NCBI GenBank assembly: GCA_001600615.1
Contig: BCKK01000007.1
Coordinates: 1,270,431-1,334,430 of the forward strand
Source of the DNA: Dioszegia crocea
Lineage: Eukaryota > Basidiomycota > Tremellomycetes > Tremellales > Bulleribasidiaceae
Direction: 5' to 3'
Length of the DNA: 64,000 nt
The notes beneath the pieces are model-generated. The model had not been told where the DNA came from, made no database searches, and was given only the letters and a program-made list of their open reading frames with translations. Numbering within the stretch: the first letter of the stretch is position 1; each line of letters opens with the position of its first letter. The position numbers were made by a program, and so were the translations under genes. Below are positions 54,520 through 64,000 of this stretch, in pieces.

Positions 54520-57387
54520 TTACACTAGAGCCGGCGAAGCCTTAGTCCACCTAGGTGGAGGAGCCTTGATGGGGTAACTAAGAATGCTCAGCTTCTGGCC
54601 TCGGGTCATGAGTACCACGGCATAAAGCTCACCTCTTGGTGTCTCCACCACCTTGGACCTTCTCCACCCTGAAATCAAAGACTAGATCGCCGGAGTCTTC
54701 GAGATATTCGATACTGGCGTAGTTTCGCCTGGGTTGAACGAACTGTATTTGTCAGCTCAAGACTGCAAAGCCGCACTCTACCCGACAACTCACTTTTCGC
54801 TTCATAGGCGTTCCATCGGTATCTTCCACAAAGAGCGGAATCATAACTTCGTCGGTATGCTCGGAATCTGACCAGTCAGCTCTGCCCCCCTCTTGACCAG
54901 AAAGCGACTCACGCAATGTCCGATGTTTATTCCCTCCCAACATCCCCACCATAGCAGCCGCTCCAGCAGGTGGGGGTGTATTCACAATAGCACTCGTCAC
55001 CACATTGAGCATATACCTATGATCCTCTTCGGCCGGAAGTGCCCTTCCGAGCTTTTTGGCATGGGTGAATAGACACCCAACGGCCGCCAGGTGGACATCG
55101 CCCGATAAAAAGGTGATGCGGGCGTGCATCTCCAAAGCGAGGGCTTGGCATTGGAGGACAAGCCAATTACGCTCTGTCTTGTGTGTATTGGCACACCAAT
55201 GATCATTGAGATCGTCGAGTAATTCGGAAGACTGGTTGAATTTATTGACCATCCCGCCTAGACCCATGGCGTTGTGTCGAGCGAGAACGTTGAGAGGGTT
55301 GTACTTTGCGTCGAGGAAGTGTTCGAGGAATGACATTCGGGGGTAGGCTGGAGATCAGCTCCTGACCTGTGTCTCGAATGAGGGGAGAGACTTACCAATG
55401 GGCACACCGAGAAGAATGATGAGTTGTTCAATCCCCTTATACTTCCTCACTTCTCCAAAGACCTTGGCGTACGTCTCACTCGTGACGATCCGGGTCAACT
55501 TCCTTTCGGCCCGACAGTCCAAAGCGAGCATAGCAACTTTGGGACCGAGGTAGACCATAAGACTGTGTGAAGGCTGAGGGATCCAAGGACCCAATTCACC
55601 AATGATCATAGACTTGATAGGGTGGGTTCCGGGCGTAGGGTTCGTGCCGTCAAACTCATCACACGTGAAGAGTTGGAAAATGGTGAACCACTAGGATTGT
55701 CAGCTTTGGTCATCACATCAGTGATCAAACAGCTCACGAAGTAACCCCTTGATCCCACATGCTTCAACACCGCACCAGCCTGCGTCTCATCGTCGTATGT
55801 CCCGAAACCATCAATCAAGTCATGGTCATCCAGCATGTTCACCATGGGGATGGTAGAGTTTGCACGACCGAAAGCGTTCGAGCGGAAGATCTTGCAATAG
55901 TGGTTGAAGTAGAACCGGTCAACAGCGTATTTCTGATCAATCAGCTGCTTTCCGAGAACCACATTGGATGGGTCAAACTTACAATGTCTTCAGTGAGCGG
56001 AGAGCTGATTTTGGCCTCTCGGTTCGGCGCATTGATCCAGTCTGTCATATGAGCTCATCATCCCTCTGATAGGAGGGCATACAATAACTCACCCTGAAGT
56101 TCCGGCTCCCTTGTGATGGGATCACAATAGATCTGGTCCCCACCTCCGACCATACAGTGGAACGGCCTCTGCTGGTGGCGCAATATCATGTCCTCCCATA
56201 CAGGGTCATAACCAGATTCAAAGTCTCCCTTGAACTCATCGGGATTGACACCGGATGAGAAACCTGATAATGTCAGATTTCGATTAACCCTCTTGGTTGA
56301 ATCACGCTTACCGTTACAGCTATGCGCGGCCCACCGGAGGTTCTGGCCAATCTTGGGCACGACAAATTCGATCCCTTCTCCGCCGTTCAGACTGTACGTG
56401 ACTACCATCTCGACATCCTGAAGAGGTACCTCGAGCATGAATCTGTAGAAGGACGAGGTGTCATCGTGTGATCGATACTGGTGGATACGCTCAGACTGGA
56501 CCGTCTTGGCCTCGGTGAGTTTCACGGTGGGCTCAGCGAGCCTGGGGAGGTCGGGCGTAGGTGGAGTGTAAGGGTGGAAGTTGAGAGTGAGAGTGGGTGG
56601 GGTCGAGAGGTTGGAGCCTTCATCCCTGGTCACCTAAAAGTTTAGCTACAGGCGCTAAACCCCTAGAACACTAGACTTACTATCATGACTGCACCTTGCC
56701 ATACGTTCTCCTTGACGGTGTAGTAAGCAAGCAGCGGGCCGCACCTGCCTATCAGCTGATGCCTCTATAAACGGCGAATCTCAACTCACATCAACTGCAA
56801 GTGAGGTTCCATCCTCTGCACCTGTAACTCCGCAGTCGATCCCTGCTGCTGGCTGACGACCGGCGCAGTGACACTCTGTGTACTAGGCCCATCAAGACCA
56901 TTCTCCCTCCTCCACTTCTCAACCTCTTCGGCCGTAGGTCCAGGACTCGTCCTCGTCCCTCCGGCTTCTCCACCCTTCTCCAACGCACCCTTATCTAAAC
57001 CTGACGGCGCTCCGGCATCCTCTTTCCCGCCCAATTCCTCCTTGGTCCCCTCTGTCCCCTTGTCCGTAGGTCCCATCGCCTCCTTTGGCGCTGGATCCAA
57101 TGAAGGTGGAGGAGGGATATACGCCTCGTTCAACGGCGCAGTCTCGCCTCCTGGGGCATTCCGATCCCGATCGTCCGGGGCGGCAGAGTTGTAATCTTGG
57201 GTTCCGGCATTACCGCGGCCTAGGTAGGTGTGCAAGTGTAGGCTTGGGTGGGCGTAGTATGAGGCATGAGCTGCAGCTGCGGCAGAGCGTGAGAGGTGCT
57301 CAGCCTGGTGTCGCTGGAAGGGAGAGACAGTGTCCCTGTGTTGTCAGTGCTGAATCAAGGGGCAGTACTTGGTAGTCTAGCTTACAT
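54520..57387 (-). CDS. PhoD-like metallophosphatase domain protein
   Basis: Large cytosolic phosphatase-like protein of the fungal PhoD-like family, about 780 residues in about ten exons. The start codon is split: exon 1 supplies AT, a 50-nt intron follows, and exon 2 starts G GAC ACT, giving MDTVSPFQRHQAEHLSRSAAAAAHASYYAHP. A Pro/Gly/Glu-rich linker (DPAPKEAMGPTDKG...) is followed by CGPLLAYYTVKENVWQGAVMIV, a beta-sandwich region, and the metal-site motifs HCMVGGGDQIYCD, NMLDDHDLIDGFGTYDDETQ and LDCRAERKLTRIV, then FLSGDVHLAAVGCLF. The end is YASIEYLEDSGDLVFDFRVEKVQGGGDTK and a short basic tail. These Asp/His motifs match the family's two-metal centre. The substrate is unknown; the fungal members are not secreted alkaline phosphatases. 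Confidence 0.88.
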
Positions 57388-58392
57388 GGTCGATCGAGTT
57401 ATAAGTGGAAGTAATCAATCCCAGATGATTGTGTAGATAAGAGAAGACTGGAAGGTCAGGATCAGTGTATGATCGGCTTTGGGCTCGCATATGTAGTGGT
57501 CTTGACGACCGTCAACCAGGGAGAGGGGATTCGCCTGTCGACAAATGAGGACATCGCTGAGCTTGGACGACTTGGCACTCACGTTTTGAAGCCTTGGCCG
57601 AGCTTCTTGCTGTACAGATGGATTCCAGGTCTCCTTCGACTACACAGCTACGCCAATGAGTGTGCTATTACCACTACAGAGATGGTATATAGATGGTAGT
57701 AATCGGCCAATATTTGTTGGCTGTGAGTGGCTGTGGCCGTATTTGGCTCCTCGATCGCTATGACGTAAGCCAAGCCACCAGTTGAAAAATTCGCCACCCA
57801 AGCTTCCGTCGGAAAGCTGCGTTGTTGCCGCTTTAGGACCATCGCAAACAGCGCTGTTGAAGACTGTACTCCTATTGACTGGTCAGAATTAAGTATCGAG
57901 CATCAATAATATCAGCTCATCGCGCTAGGGCGTGGTTACGAGCGCGACGTCAACGAAATCCGTTCCAGGAGGGAACACACCACAATCTCTTGCCTCGCCA
58001 CCGTGCTTGAAAGGACCACAGTGATGGCGAGCAGAGTGCAAAGCGTGGGGAGGGAAGTGAAAGGTAGAAGCGGAGTGGGGCAGTAGATGAAAGGTTAGAC
58101 TGACGTGACGCAGCAAGTCCTCGCTGGACTTCAGAATTGGGAAGTGCTGGAGGCCAAGTCTGGGTCCCTCTCTTTCCCCCCGCGCCACCTGATTTCAGCT
58201 GCGCCTCTCATCCTGCAATTTCTCCCCTTTCTATCCTGATTCCTCCCATCAGAGACCTAACTGTCGGGTCCTTCTTTCCATCACGAACTACTCTCCTGCA
58301 AACACAGCTCATTCCAGACGTCACTCACTCCGGTTGATCCAGGCTGCCATCGATCGAGCGATCCGCATTTCCCCGACCACATTGCGAAACAC
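57388..58392. other. Divergent intergenic region, 1 kb
   Basis: 1,005 bp between the PhoD-like gene and the unknown gene at 58393. Short ORFs exist on both strands without support. The last 250 bp are a C/T-rich leader for the plus-strand gene. Confidence 0.55.
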
Positions 58393-59175
58393 ATGTCGGC
58401 TCCCCTATATTCAGACGCTTCGCTTGGGGGTCTGGCCCCTGAGTTGAAGGCGCTGATCGCTGCAGAGGCGGCTGGCCTTGAGACGTATGTCGACACAAGC
58501 AATTGGAGGGTCAAATCGATGACGGCCGACCAGCTTTCCCTGGTGTCGCATGTGAGTCAGAAGGACTGAGGTGTCCGTTAAAAATGGCGTCATTGAAACT
58601 GACTTCGACCACAGGGATGGAACGACGCCGTGAAGGTCAAGCGGACCTTTCAAGATCCCAAACTCCAATCTTCGACGACGGTTTACATTGCCAATTCCCC
58701 GCATACATTCTTCGGCACCACCGACGACCGCATCCTCACCTCCGATCTTCGTAACCCACGCAGCTGGAGCAAGGAGTTGGCAAGTGACGAGGTGCAGCTG
58801 ATGGCTTCAACTGGCCAGAAGACATTGGAGAGTGTCGATAAGCTGGTTTTCCCAGTCTTCAAAGCTGACGGAACTTACCTACACTTCGCTAGCAATTATT
58901 CAACCGCTTGCGTTCACATCCTCTCGCGACTAGTCACAGACTCTTCTTTCTGCCCCAACGCCAACGCCATGTTTTTCCCCGGCTTCCCGGCAGGGTATAG
59001 GCCGAAGAGTCACCGTATGACTTCTGCGCTGTACTCTTCCGAAGTTCCCGACTACTTGAAAGCGTTGAGTAGCGCCAGACCAGGACTCACCATCTTCGCC
59101 GATCCGTGTTTCGACAAGGCGTCGCTCGGTTTACCTTCGAATGTGGTTTTTATCCCATTCAAATATTTACCCTGA
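58393..59175 (+). CDS. Hypothetical protein, two exons
   Basis: Unrecognised protein of about 240 residues. Exon 1 (MSAPLYSDASLGGLAPELKALIAAEAAGLETYVDTSNWRVKSMTADQLSLVSH) is joined by a 65-nt intron with a CTGAC branch site to GWNDAVKVKRTFQDPKLQSSTTVYIANSPHTFFGTTDDRILTS... The LAPELKALIAAEA start faintly resembles an F-box helix. The body alternates short strands (VDKLVFPVFKADGTYLHFA, SALYSSEVPDYLKALSSARPGLTIFAD, NVVFIPFKYLP) as in an alpha/beta fold. No signal or membrane segment. Possibly of the same lineage-specific, F-box-like class as the genes near 33-36 kb, but this is not demonstrated. Confidence 0.65.
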
Positions 59176-59541
59176 ATCCAGTACAAGAGCTTGATGAACG
59201 ACCTTCGCCTTGATTCAAGAGCTCTGATGGAGAAACGTGGGGAAGCGCATATTTGAGAAGGAGAGTAGTCAAGTGCTACGTGATCGATGGGACGAGGTGG
59301 CGTAGATTCGCTGCCACTTTTACATCTGTCAATATTTTCCGTTTCTTCCGCTAGCATGTACTGAGTCCGATCTCATATGCGCAACTATGGCTGGTCAAGC
59401 GGACTAGGGTCGAGGCGCAAATGGCATGCCAAGGCGCAGCCAGAGCATGCCCGTCGGTCCTCGTCCGGCTCAACTCATCAATGCATCCTCTCACGCCGTC
59501 ATCGTGTATACAGTACGTGGTCAATGATCCCACTTGCCCAA
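59176..59541. other. Convergent intergenic region, no gene seen
   Basis: 366 bp between two hypothetical genes, presumed 3' UTRs. Confidence 0.6.
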
Positions 59542-60229
59542 TCAACCCCTCGTGATTTCATCGCCAGCTCCCCCACCTGTCACCCAACTCGCTTCATCCT
59601 CCCGCAAGTACTGATACACTGCGTGTAGGCGCAACTGAGACCGTGATGCCTCGGCTACGTGCTCTTGGCCTTCCTCGTCCCACGGCCACATCCCGGATAT
59701 TTGATCTCCCTCAGAATTGTCGGTCTTGAATGACTTGCTTTCCAAGAAGGTACTGAGATTGTCTGCATTCATCCACCACAGAAGTCGAGTGTGGCCTTTG
59801 TGCCGATTGGTGGACAGCATTGCTTCTTGGATCTGCTTGCAAGCTGGGCGCCAAACGTCTTCTTGGCCCTCGGCTATCGAGCTGTCAACAGGGTGCACAT
59901 AGGGTTATATGAGCCTAGAACAAGTAGTCTGAGGACTCACGGACGACACTTTTGGCTTTGAGCGCGAGCTGTTTGACTTGTGCAGAGGTCACCCATCCCC
60001 GAGCAGACCTTGTAATGAGCATCCGCAAGCGATCCGCCCATTCCGACTCGTCGACATGGTCTTGGAGCTCGATGATGAAAGGCTGGCTGTCGATCATCGG
60101 GTCAGATTTGACAGCCGAGACGATGAAGATGGTTGGGTTGTCATTTTCGCCAGTCGTCTCGGGGAAAAGGGGATGCAGACTGCGCTCCACGTAGCGGGCC
60201 AGACGCTGATTTGAAGTGTCGGGAGCCAT
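59542..60229 (-). CDS. Hypothetical protein, two exons
   Basis: Unrecognised protein of about 205 residues. Exon 1: MAPDTSNQRLARYVERSLHPLFPETTGENDNPTIFIVSAVKSDP, FIIELQDHVDESEWADRLRMLITRSARGWVTSAQVKQLALKAKSVV. The intron GTGAGT...TTGAC...CGATAG joins it in frame to PEGQEDVWRPACKQIQEAMLSTNRHKGHTRLLWWMNADNLSTFLESKSF, ending WVTGGGAGDEITRG. An alternative acceptor 8 nt upstream breaks the frame. Charged and Trp-containing, no signal peptide or membrane span. Probably soluble and lineage-specific; function unknown. Confidence 0.65.
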
Positions 60230-60685
60230 TGTGTGTCGTACTGATATGACAGATGAGAAGTGGAGAGTACGAGCAGCAGGAGATAGGGATATGGCCCACT
60301 TGCAGCCTATCAGGGTCAAGTGGGGGAGACGAATGAATGGAGGGCTGAGATTTTCAGCTACCGCGCAACTAAATCCGTTGATCACAACAAACATATTGGG
60401 CTGACAACAGCACCGGTGCCCGGGTCTAATTCGCCCGGAAGCTATAGCTGTGGTAGCTGTCCACATATGTACTCGGCTCAGCAGCGGTCTGGCAGAGCCG
60501 CAGAGCGGACGCGTAACATGTACATTGTATGTGGCATGTCCGCATGCCCGACGGCCATCATTTGGCGCCACTCCTGGACGTTTTCGCCACCCACTTATGA
60601 ACGGCCCACCCCACCCATTCCCTCCTCTGAGCTCTCCTCACTCCAACTTCCAATTCAGACTATCACCCCCCTCTTCAACTCTATC
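60230..60685. promoter_or_regulatory. Divergent region upstream of FMP52
   Basis: 456 bp without a gene. GGCGCCACT at 60564-60572 lies 114-122 bp upstream of the FMP52 ATG; a single ACGCGT lies at 60509-60514. Confidence 0.45.
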
Positions 60686-61640
60686 ATGTCCACCCCCTCC
60701 ACCGTCCAACCTACGGGCATCACCCTCATCGGATCCACAGGCCTAACAGGCTCCGCAACACTCCGTACTCTCCTCTCTTCCCCCACCCACCCTTTCACAA
60801 TCAAGACCTTCACCCGCTCAACTCCAGCCGTCACACCCGCCTCTCACACCTCTACAACACACACCAACAAAACCTTCGCCAACCTCTTTGACGCCGTCAG
60901 CGCTACCCTGGCAGGAAAGGGGGACGTATATGTTAGTTGTCTCGGGACGACGCGTGCGGGCGCGGGCGGGTTCGAGAATCAGAAGAAGATTGATTTGGAA
61001 TTGAATAGGGATTTGGCCAAGAAGGCAAGGGAAGATGGTGCCAGTGTCGTGAGTCTGATCTGACTGGTTTAAGTCGGTATTGATAAAGCTGACTCAAAAG
61101 GCCATCCTCGTCTCGTCCGGAGGCGCAAACTCGAGCTCGTATATGGGCTACCCTCAGATGAAGGGTCAATTGGAGGATGATCTGATTGCGATGGGTTATG
61201 AGCATACCGTCATTCTTCGCCCTGGATTACTTATGGGTCCGAGGTGGGTCTTTCCTTAACTGCACCACTTTATTCTCCTCTATTTGCTCTCAGATCGCAA
61301 GGGAGACAAAGCTGATTTGGCCAGGACAGAATCCCGCTTCGCAGAGTCTATGACTCAGAAAGTTTTCTGGGGCCTGGGGAAAGTCGGACTACCAATGGAC
61401 AGTCTGAGGATCCAAGATAGCGAGTGAGCCATTGGTTCCCCTCTTATCTCCTACTTCACCAGATTGGGCCCCCTTGACACGTCCCAAACCTGGCCTGACT
61501 CTTGCTGACTCTGCAGCGTCGGTGACTGTATTGCCTACTATGCTACCCATCCACCCGCAGAGAAGGTCAAGATTGTCGGCAATAATGAGATGATCAGCGC
61601 TGCGAAGCTATGGAGGAGTGCTGTCGGCTTATCATCTTAA
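60686..61640 (+). CDS. FMP52: FMP52-type NAD(P)-binding short-chain reductase-like protein
   Basis: Atypical short-chain dehydrogenase of the FMP52/TIP30 (HTATIP2) family; yeast Fmp52 is on the mitochondrial outer membrane. Four exons, about 245 residues. Nucleotide-binding GITLIGSTGLTGSATLRTLLSSP (GxxGxxG), DVYVSCLGTTRAGAGGFENQKKIDLELNRDLAKKAREDG (family signature), ILVSSGGANSSSYMGYPQMKGQLEDDL (Tyr-x3-Lys pair), HTVILRPGLLMGPRTESRFAES, and the C-terminal DCIAYYATHPPAEKVKIVGNNEM. The start is the ATG in a CT-rich context (MSTPSTVQPTG). The upstream open frame is leader sequence. Substrate unknown in the family. Confidence 0.92.
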
Positions 61641-61908
61641 TTGGAGAATGGACGGGGCGGGGCGGTGGCTGGTGTTGAAGATCTAGGATCTATCTTGTTG
61701 GAATCTGTCGGTATACACAAACACTATAATCTTGTCGTCTTGGAATTATCTTAGTGTGCGGAATATGTATCGGATGCAGCCATTGGACTTTGCTCGACCG
61801 ATGACAACTTCCACTATTTGACCTCATCTAGATTCATAATCGTATTAAGACGGCAGATGAGCCCTTTTCCGACCATCCCCTTTTCTGACCTCAGCCCTGC
61901 GCCGCCGC

Positions 61909-63835
61909 CTAATCCACCCTGATTGAACCATACAATCGCCTGATGGCAAAGTAGGCCGCGACGTATCCTATCGATCCGCCAATGAGGAAATCGAGCAGGG
62001 TGATGATGGATCTGGAGATCAGCTTGGTACACATCCAAGCATTGGCGCTAAGCTCACAGGTAGATGAAGTAGATGACCACACTGGATATTGAATCCAGAC
62101 TGAGCCTGCTTGCCCAATACCAAAGCCCATACACAAACACCCAGAACGCACTTCCTCCCCCAATCAAGAACGCCCGCCAGTGCCACCTGTACTCTTCCGA
62201 GCATAGAACAAAGTAGGTGAACAGCACCGTGACGGTTGCGGTCGTTATCACCACGACTGAAAAAGTGAGGAAGAGGAATCCGAAAGCGTAATATGCCCTA
62301 TGCCCAAATAAGGACGAGAGGACAAAGTACAATTCGACGAATGCGGCGCCGAAGGGAAGGATACCGCCTAGGATGGCCGATTGGACGGGTCGGAGATACC
62401 ATTGTTGAGGAGGTATCTGACGGGGGATGGGGTGAACGCGGACGGGCTGGGTGAAAGGTCCGTGTCGCATGCCGTAGAAGTATCCGGCGATGGAGAGGGG
62501 TACGGAGATGAGGAACCAGAGGAGGAGGAGGGCGAGAATTGTTCCGAAGGGTACTGCGCCTGATGAGGAGGAACCGATCAGCCATAGATTTAGCATACCG
62601 ATGGCTGTGAAGACTATGGTGGGGAATAGGATGGCGGTGAGGACGATGTTTGATTTCCAGTTCTCGCCTCCGTTGGAAGAATAAGTTCGGGCTGAGACGT
62701 AGCCTCCGACGCAAGCGAAGAGGGTCCAGCAGATGAGCATGACGGTAGCGAGGGAACCGCGATTGGAAGGGGAGAGGAATCCGAATAGTGCGAAAAGGAG
62801 GGTTATGCCGCACATTGCCACAAGGTGGGCACCATTACCCACCATGACGGAAAGCAACATGGGGCGAGAGGGTTGACGGAAGACTTCGCCATGGACAAGT
62901 TTCCATCCGTAGTCTTCCTGAACATCCTCGGAGAGGTCGATTTGGTTATACCGGGAGATATCCTTCGACATGGTTCGGTAGAGGATCATGGCTACCATGA
63001 AGACTAGGAAGCCAACAATGACGAGGGAGTTGATGAGGGAGAACCAGTGGATTCTGGGGTCAAAGACGTGGAGGTAGGCGTCCCATCGGAGACCCCAGGG
63101 AATGTCGGAAGGGGTAAATTCGACGGCGTAGGTATAGGCCACCTCGTTCGACCCCGTTTCGGATAGATGGTATTGCGCCTTGGCATTACAATCTACCCCT
63201 CCTCCAGCCTGTATCGAATCCACCGAGCGAGGGTATACCATAACACCCACCACCCGAAAATGATCCTTGTCCCGCATGTGGTACTGGACGTAGATATCAT
63301 AGTGGTTGTTGAGAGCTGGGCGGGCAGGGTCCGTCTCGTCATCTCCCAAATTGAACCCTTGGGCATCAAGGAATATCTCCCCAGTCTTGACATCCTGCCG
63401 CCGCTCCGAGCTTGGCAATCCGTCAATGACAAGATTCAGCCCATAATCCTCCTTTATCCGCTCATTGATGAACGCCGCGTCCGGTCCAGGTACCGTACTC
63501 GTACACAATGTCTTGCATGTGGAATTCTCAAGCATTTTGACTTCGTAAGGGGAGGAGAGGATTCGGTCGCCGAATAGGATAGAGCCGAGTGATTCTGGCT
63601 GTTTGACAGGCCCGCCGGAAGGAGCACAGAAGTGGAAACGGGGATCATAGTAGTCGAGGGAAATGAGGGATCGGAGCTTGGAGTCTAGCTTCGGCGTGAG
63701 GGCGTTGACGAAGACATCGAGCGTTTCGCCTTGGCGATAGTCTCGCGGTGCGGTCCCGGGAAGATAGAATGAGTGAGAGGGTAGAGGGGAGAGGGCGAGA
63801 GCGAGTAGGAGGAGGGAAGAGGATTGTCGCAGCAT
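61909..63835 (-). CDS. EMP70: EMP70/TM9SF nonaspanin transmembrane protein
   Basis: Endomembrane nine-span protein acting in Golgi/endosome sorting. Two exons, about 627 residues. Signal peptide MLRQSSSLLLLALALSPLPSHS, then the lumenal domain FYLPGTAPRDYRQGETLDVFVNAL (family start), YYDPRFHFC, LGSILFGDRI, SPYEVKMLENSTCKTLC. Nine membrane spans follow from SLINSLVIVGFLVFMVAMIL, with the cytosolic loop DVQEDYGWKLVHGEVFRQP and GYVSARTYSSNGGENWKSN, FGFLFLTFSVVVIT and EYRWHWRAFLIGG. A 46-nt intron precedes the last span (SIITLLDFLIGGSIGYVAAYFAI). The end RRLYGSIRVD matches the usual ...IKVD except that Arg replaces the Lys of the KxD Golgi-retention motif. Confidence 0.96.
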
Positions 63836-64000
63836 TGCGAGGAAGGGTTTCGTCAGGGTCCCTTTCCCGGAGTATCAGCTATGCGTAGAGGGTGGTTTTT
63901 TGGCTGTAAATGGACCTAACGCTCACCAGTGAGCCTGTACCGACAGAGAGGAGGGCTTGCGGAGGTGTAGAGGGGTGTTGACTATAGGGAGCGCAAAGGG
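63836..64000. promoter_or_regulatory. EMP70 upstream region, window end
   Basis: 165 bp upstream of the EMP70 ATG, no distinct box recognised. It continues beyond the window. Confidence 0.4.

Noticed and set aside
57469..58337. Short ORFs in the 1-kb region before 58393
   Set aside because: No introns, family motifs or promoter spacing; treated as intergenic.
60320..60685. N-terminal extension of FMP52 through the upstream open frame
   Set aside because: The extension is Cys/Ser/Arg-rich and not family-like. The ATG at 60686 follows a CT-rich leader and gives the normal FMP52 start.
1..64000. CRISPR array, prophage, insertion sequence or secondary-metabolite cluster
   Set aside because: None seen. 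The window is ordinary intron-rich fungal chromosome with mostly conserved single-copy genes.

Overview
This is a nuclear chromosome segment of a basidiomycete fungus. The genes are intron-rich: most introns are 30-70 nt, start GTRNGT, and carry a CTRAY branch site 10-15 nt before the AG. Intergenic spaces are short and genes lie on both strands. The protein set (intron-split SMC4, KAP104, MRE11, DBP3, ERF4, FMP52, a fungal sensor-domain membrane protein) and moderate GC suggest Agaricomycotina, most likely a tremellomycete yeast. The order-level guess is inference. The window is ordinary chromosome: there is no CRISPR array, phage or recognisable transposon. Reading frames are broken by introns, so almost every gene here was rebuilt by following protein families across splice sites.

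Layout. 1-12 kb: the 3' part of SMC4 (condensin); HEM13 (coproporphyrinogen oxidase) and COQ8 (coenzyme Q kinase), divergent; KAP104 (transportin). 12.5-19 kb: an Lgl/tomosyn-type WD40 exocytosis protein, divergent from an acidic nuclear protein with a canonical PCNA-binding box. 19.7-24.9 kb: an intron-containing tRNA-Gln(CUG), a small two-repeat hydrophilic protein, PHS1 and CAB5 (divergent), and a hypothetical gene. 25.5-33 kb: ERF4 (palmitoyltransferase subunit), RIB3 (riboflavin), a hypothetical gene, glutathione peroxidase, DBP3 (ribosome biogenesis helicase). 33-38.5 kb: two tandem lineage-specific F-box-like paralogues and an ABHD4/5-CLD1 hydrolase. 38.6-45.3 kb: a full-length HypX homologue, a secreted six-cysteine protein, about 1.7 kb without genes, and a six-exon gene of 119 residues. 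45.6-52.4 kb: MRE11 and NSE4 divergent from one promoter, then a PPIL3-type cyclophilin. 52.6-64 kb: a sensor-domain membrane protein, a PhoD-like phosphatase, two unknown proteins, FMP52 and EMP70/TM9SF.

Functional themes are genome maintenance (SMC4, MRE11, NSE4, the PIP-box protein), mitochondrial and cofactor metabolism (HEM13, COQ8, CAB5, RIB3, FMP52, GPX) and membrane traffic or lipid work (tomosyn, ERF4, PHS1, ABHD, EMP70). Two divergent promoters, those of MRE11/NSE4 and tomosyn/PIP-box protein, each carry a close pair of ACGCGT (MCB) sites, which suggests G1/S control.

The most unexpected gene is HypX. In aerobic bacteria this enzyme makes the CO ligand of NiFe hydrogenase, which fungi do not have. 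Other points of interest are a membrane-anchored mitochondrial form of HEM13, unusually long introns just before conserved C-terminal exons, and introns that split or directly follow start codons.
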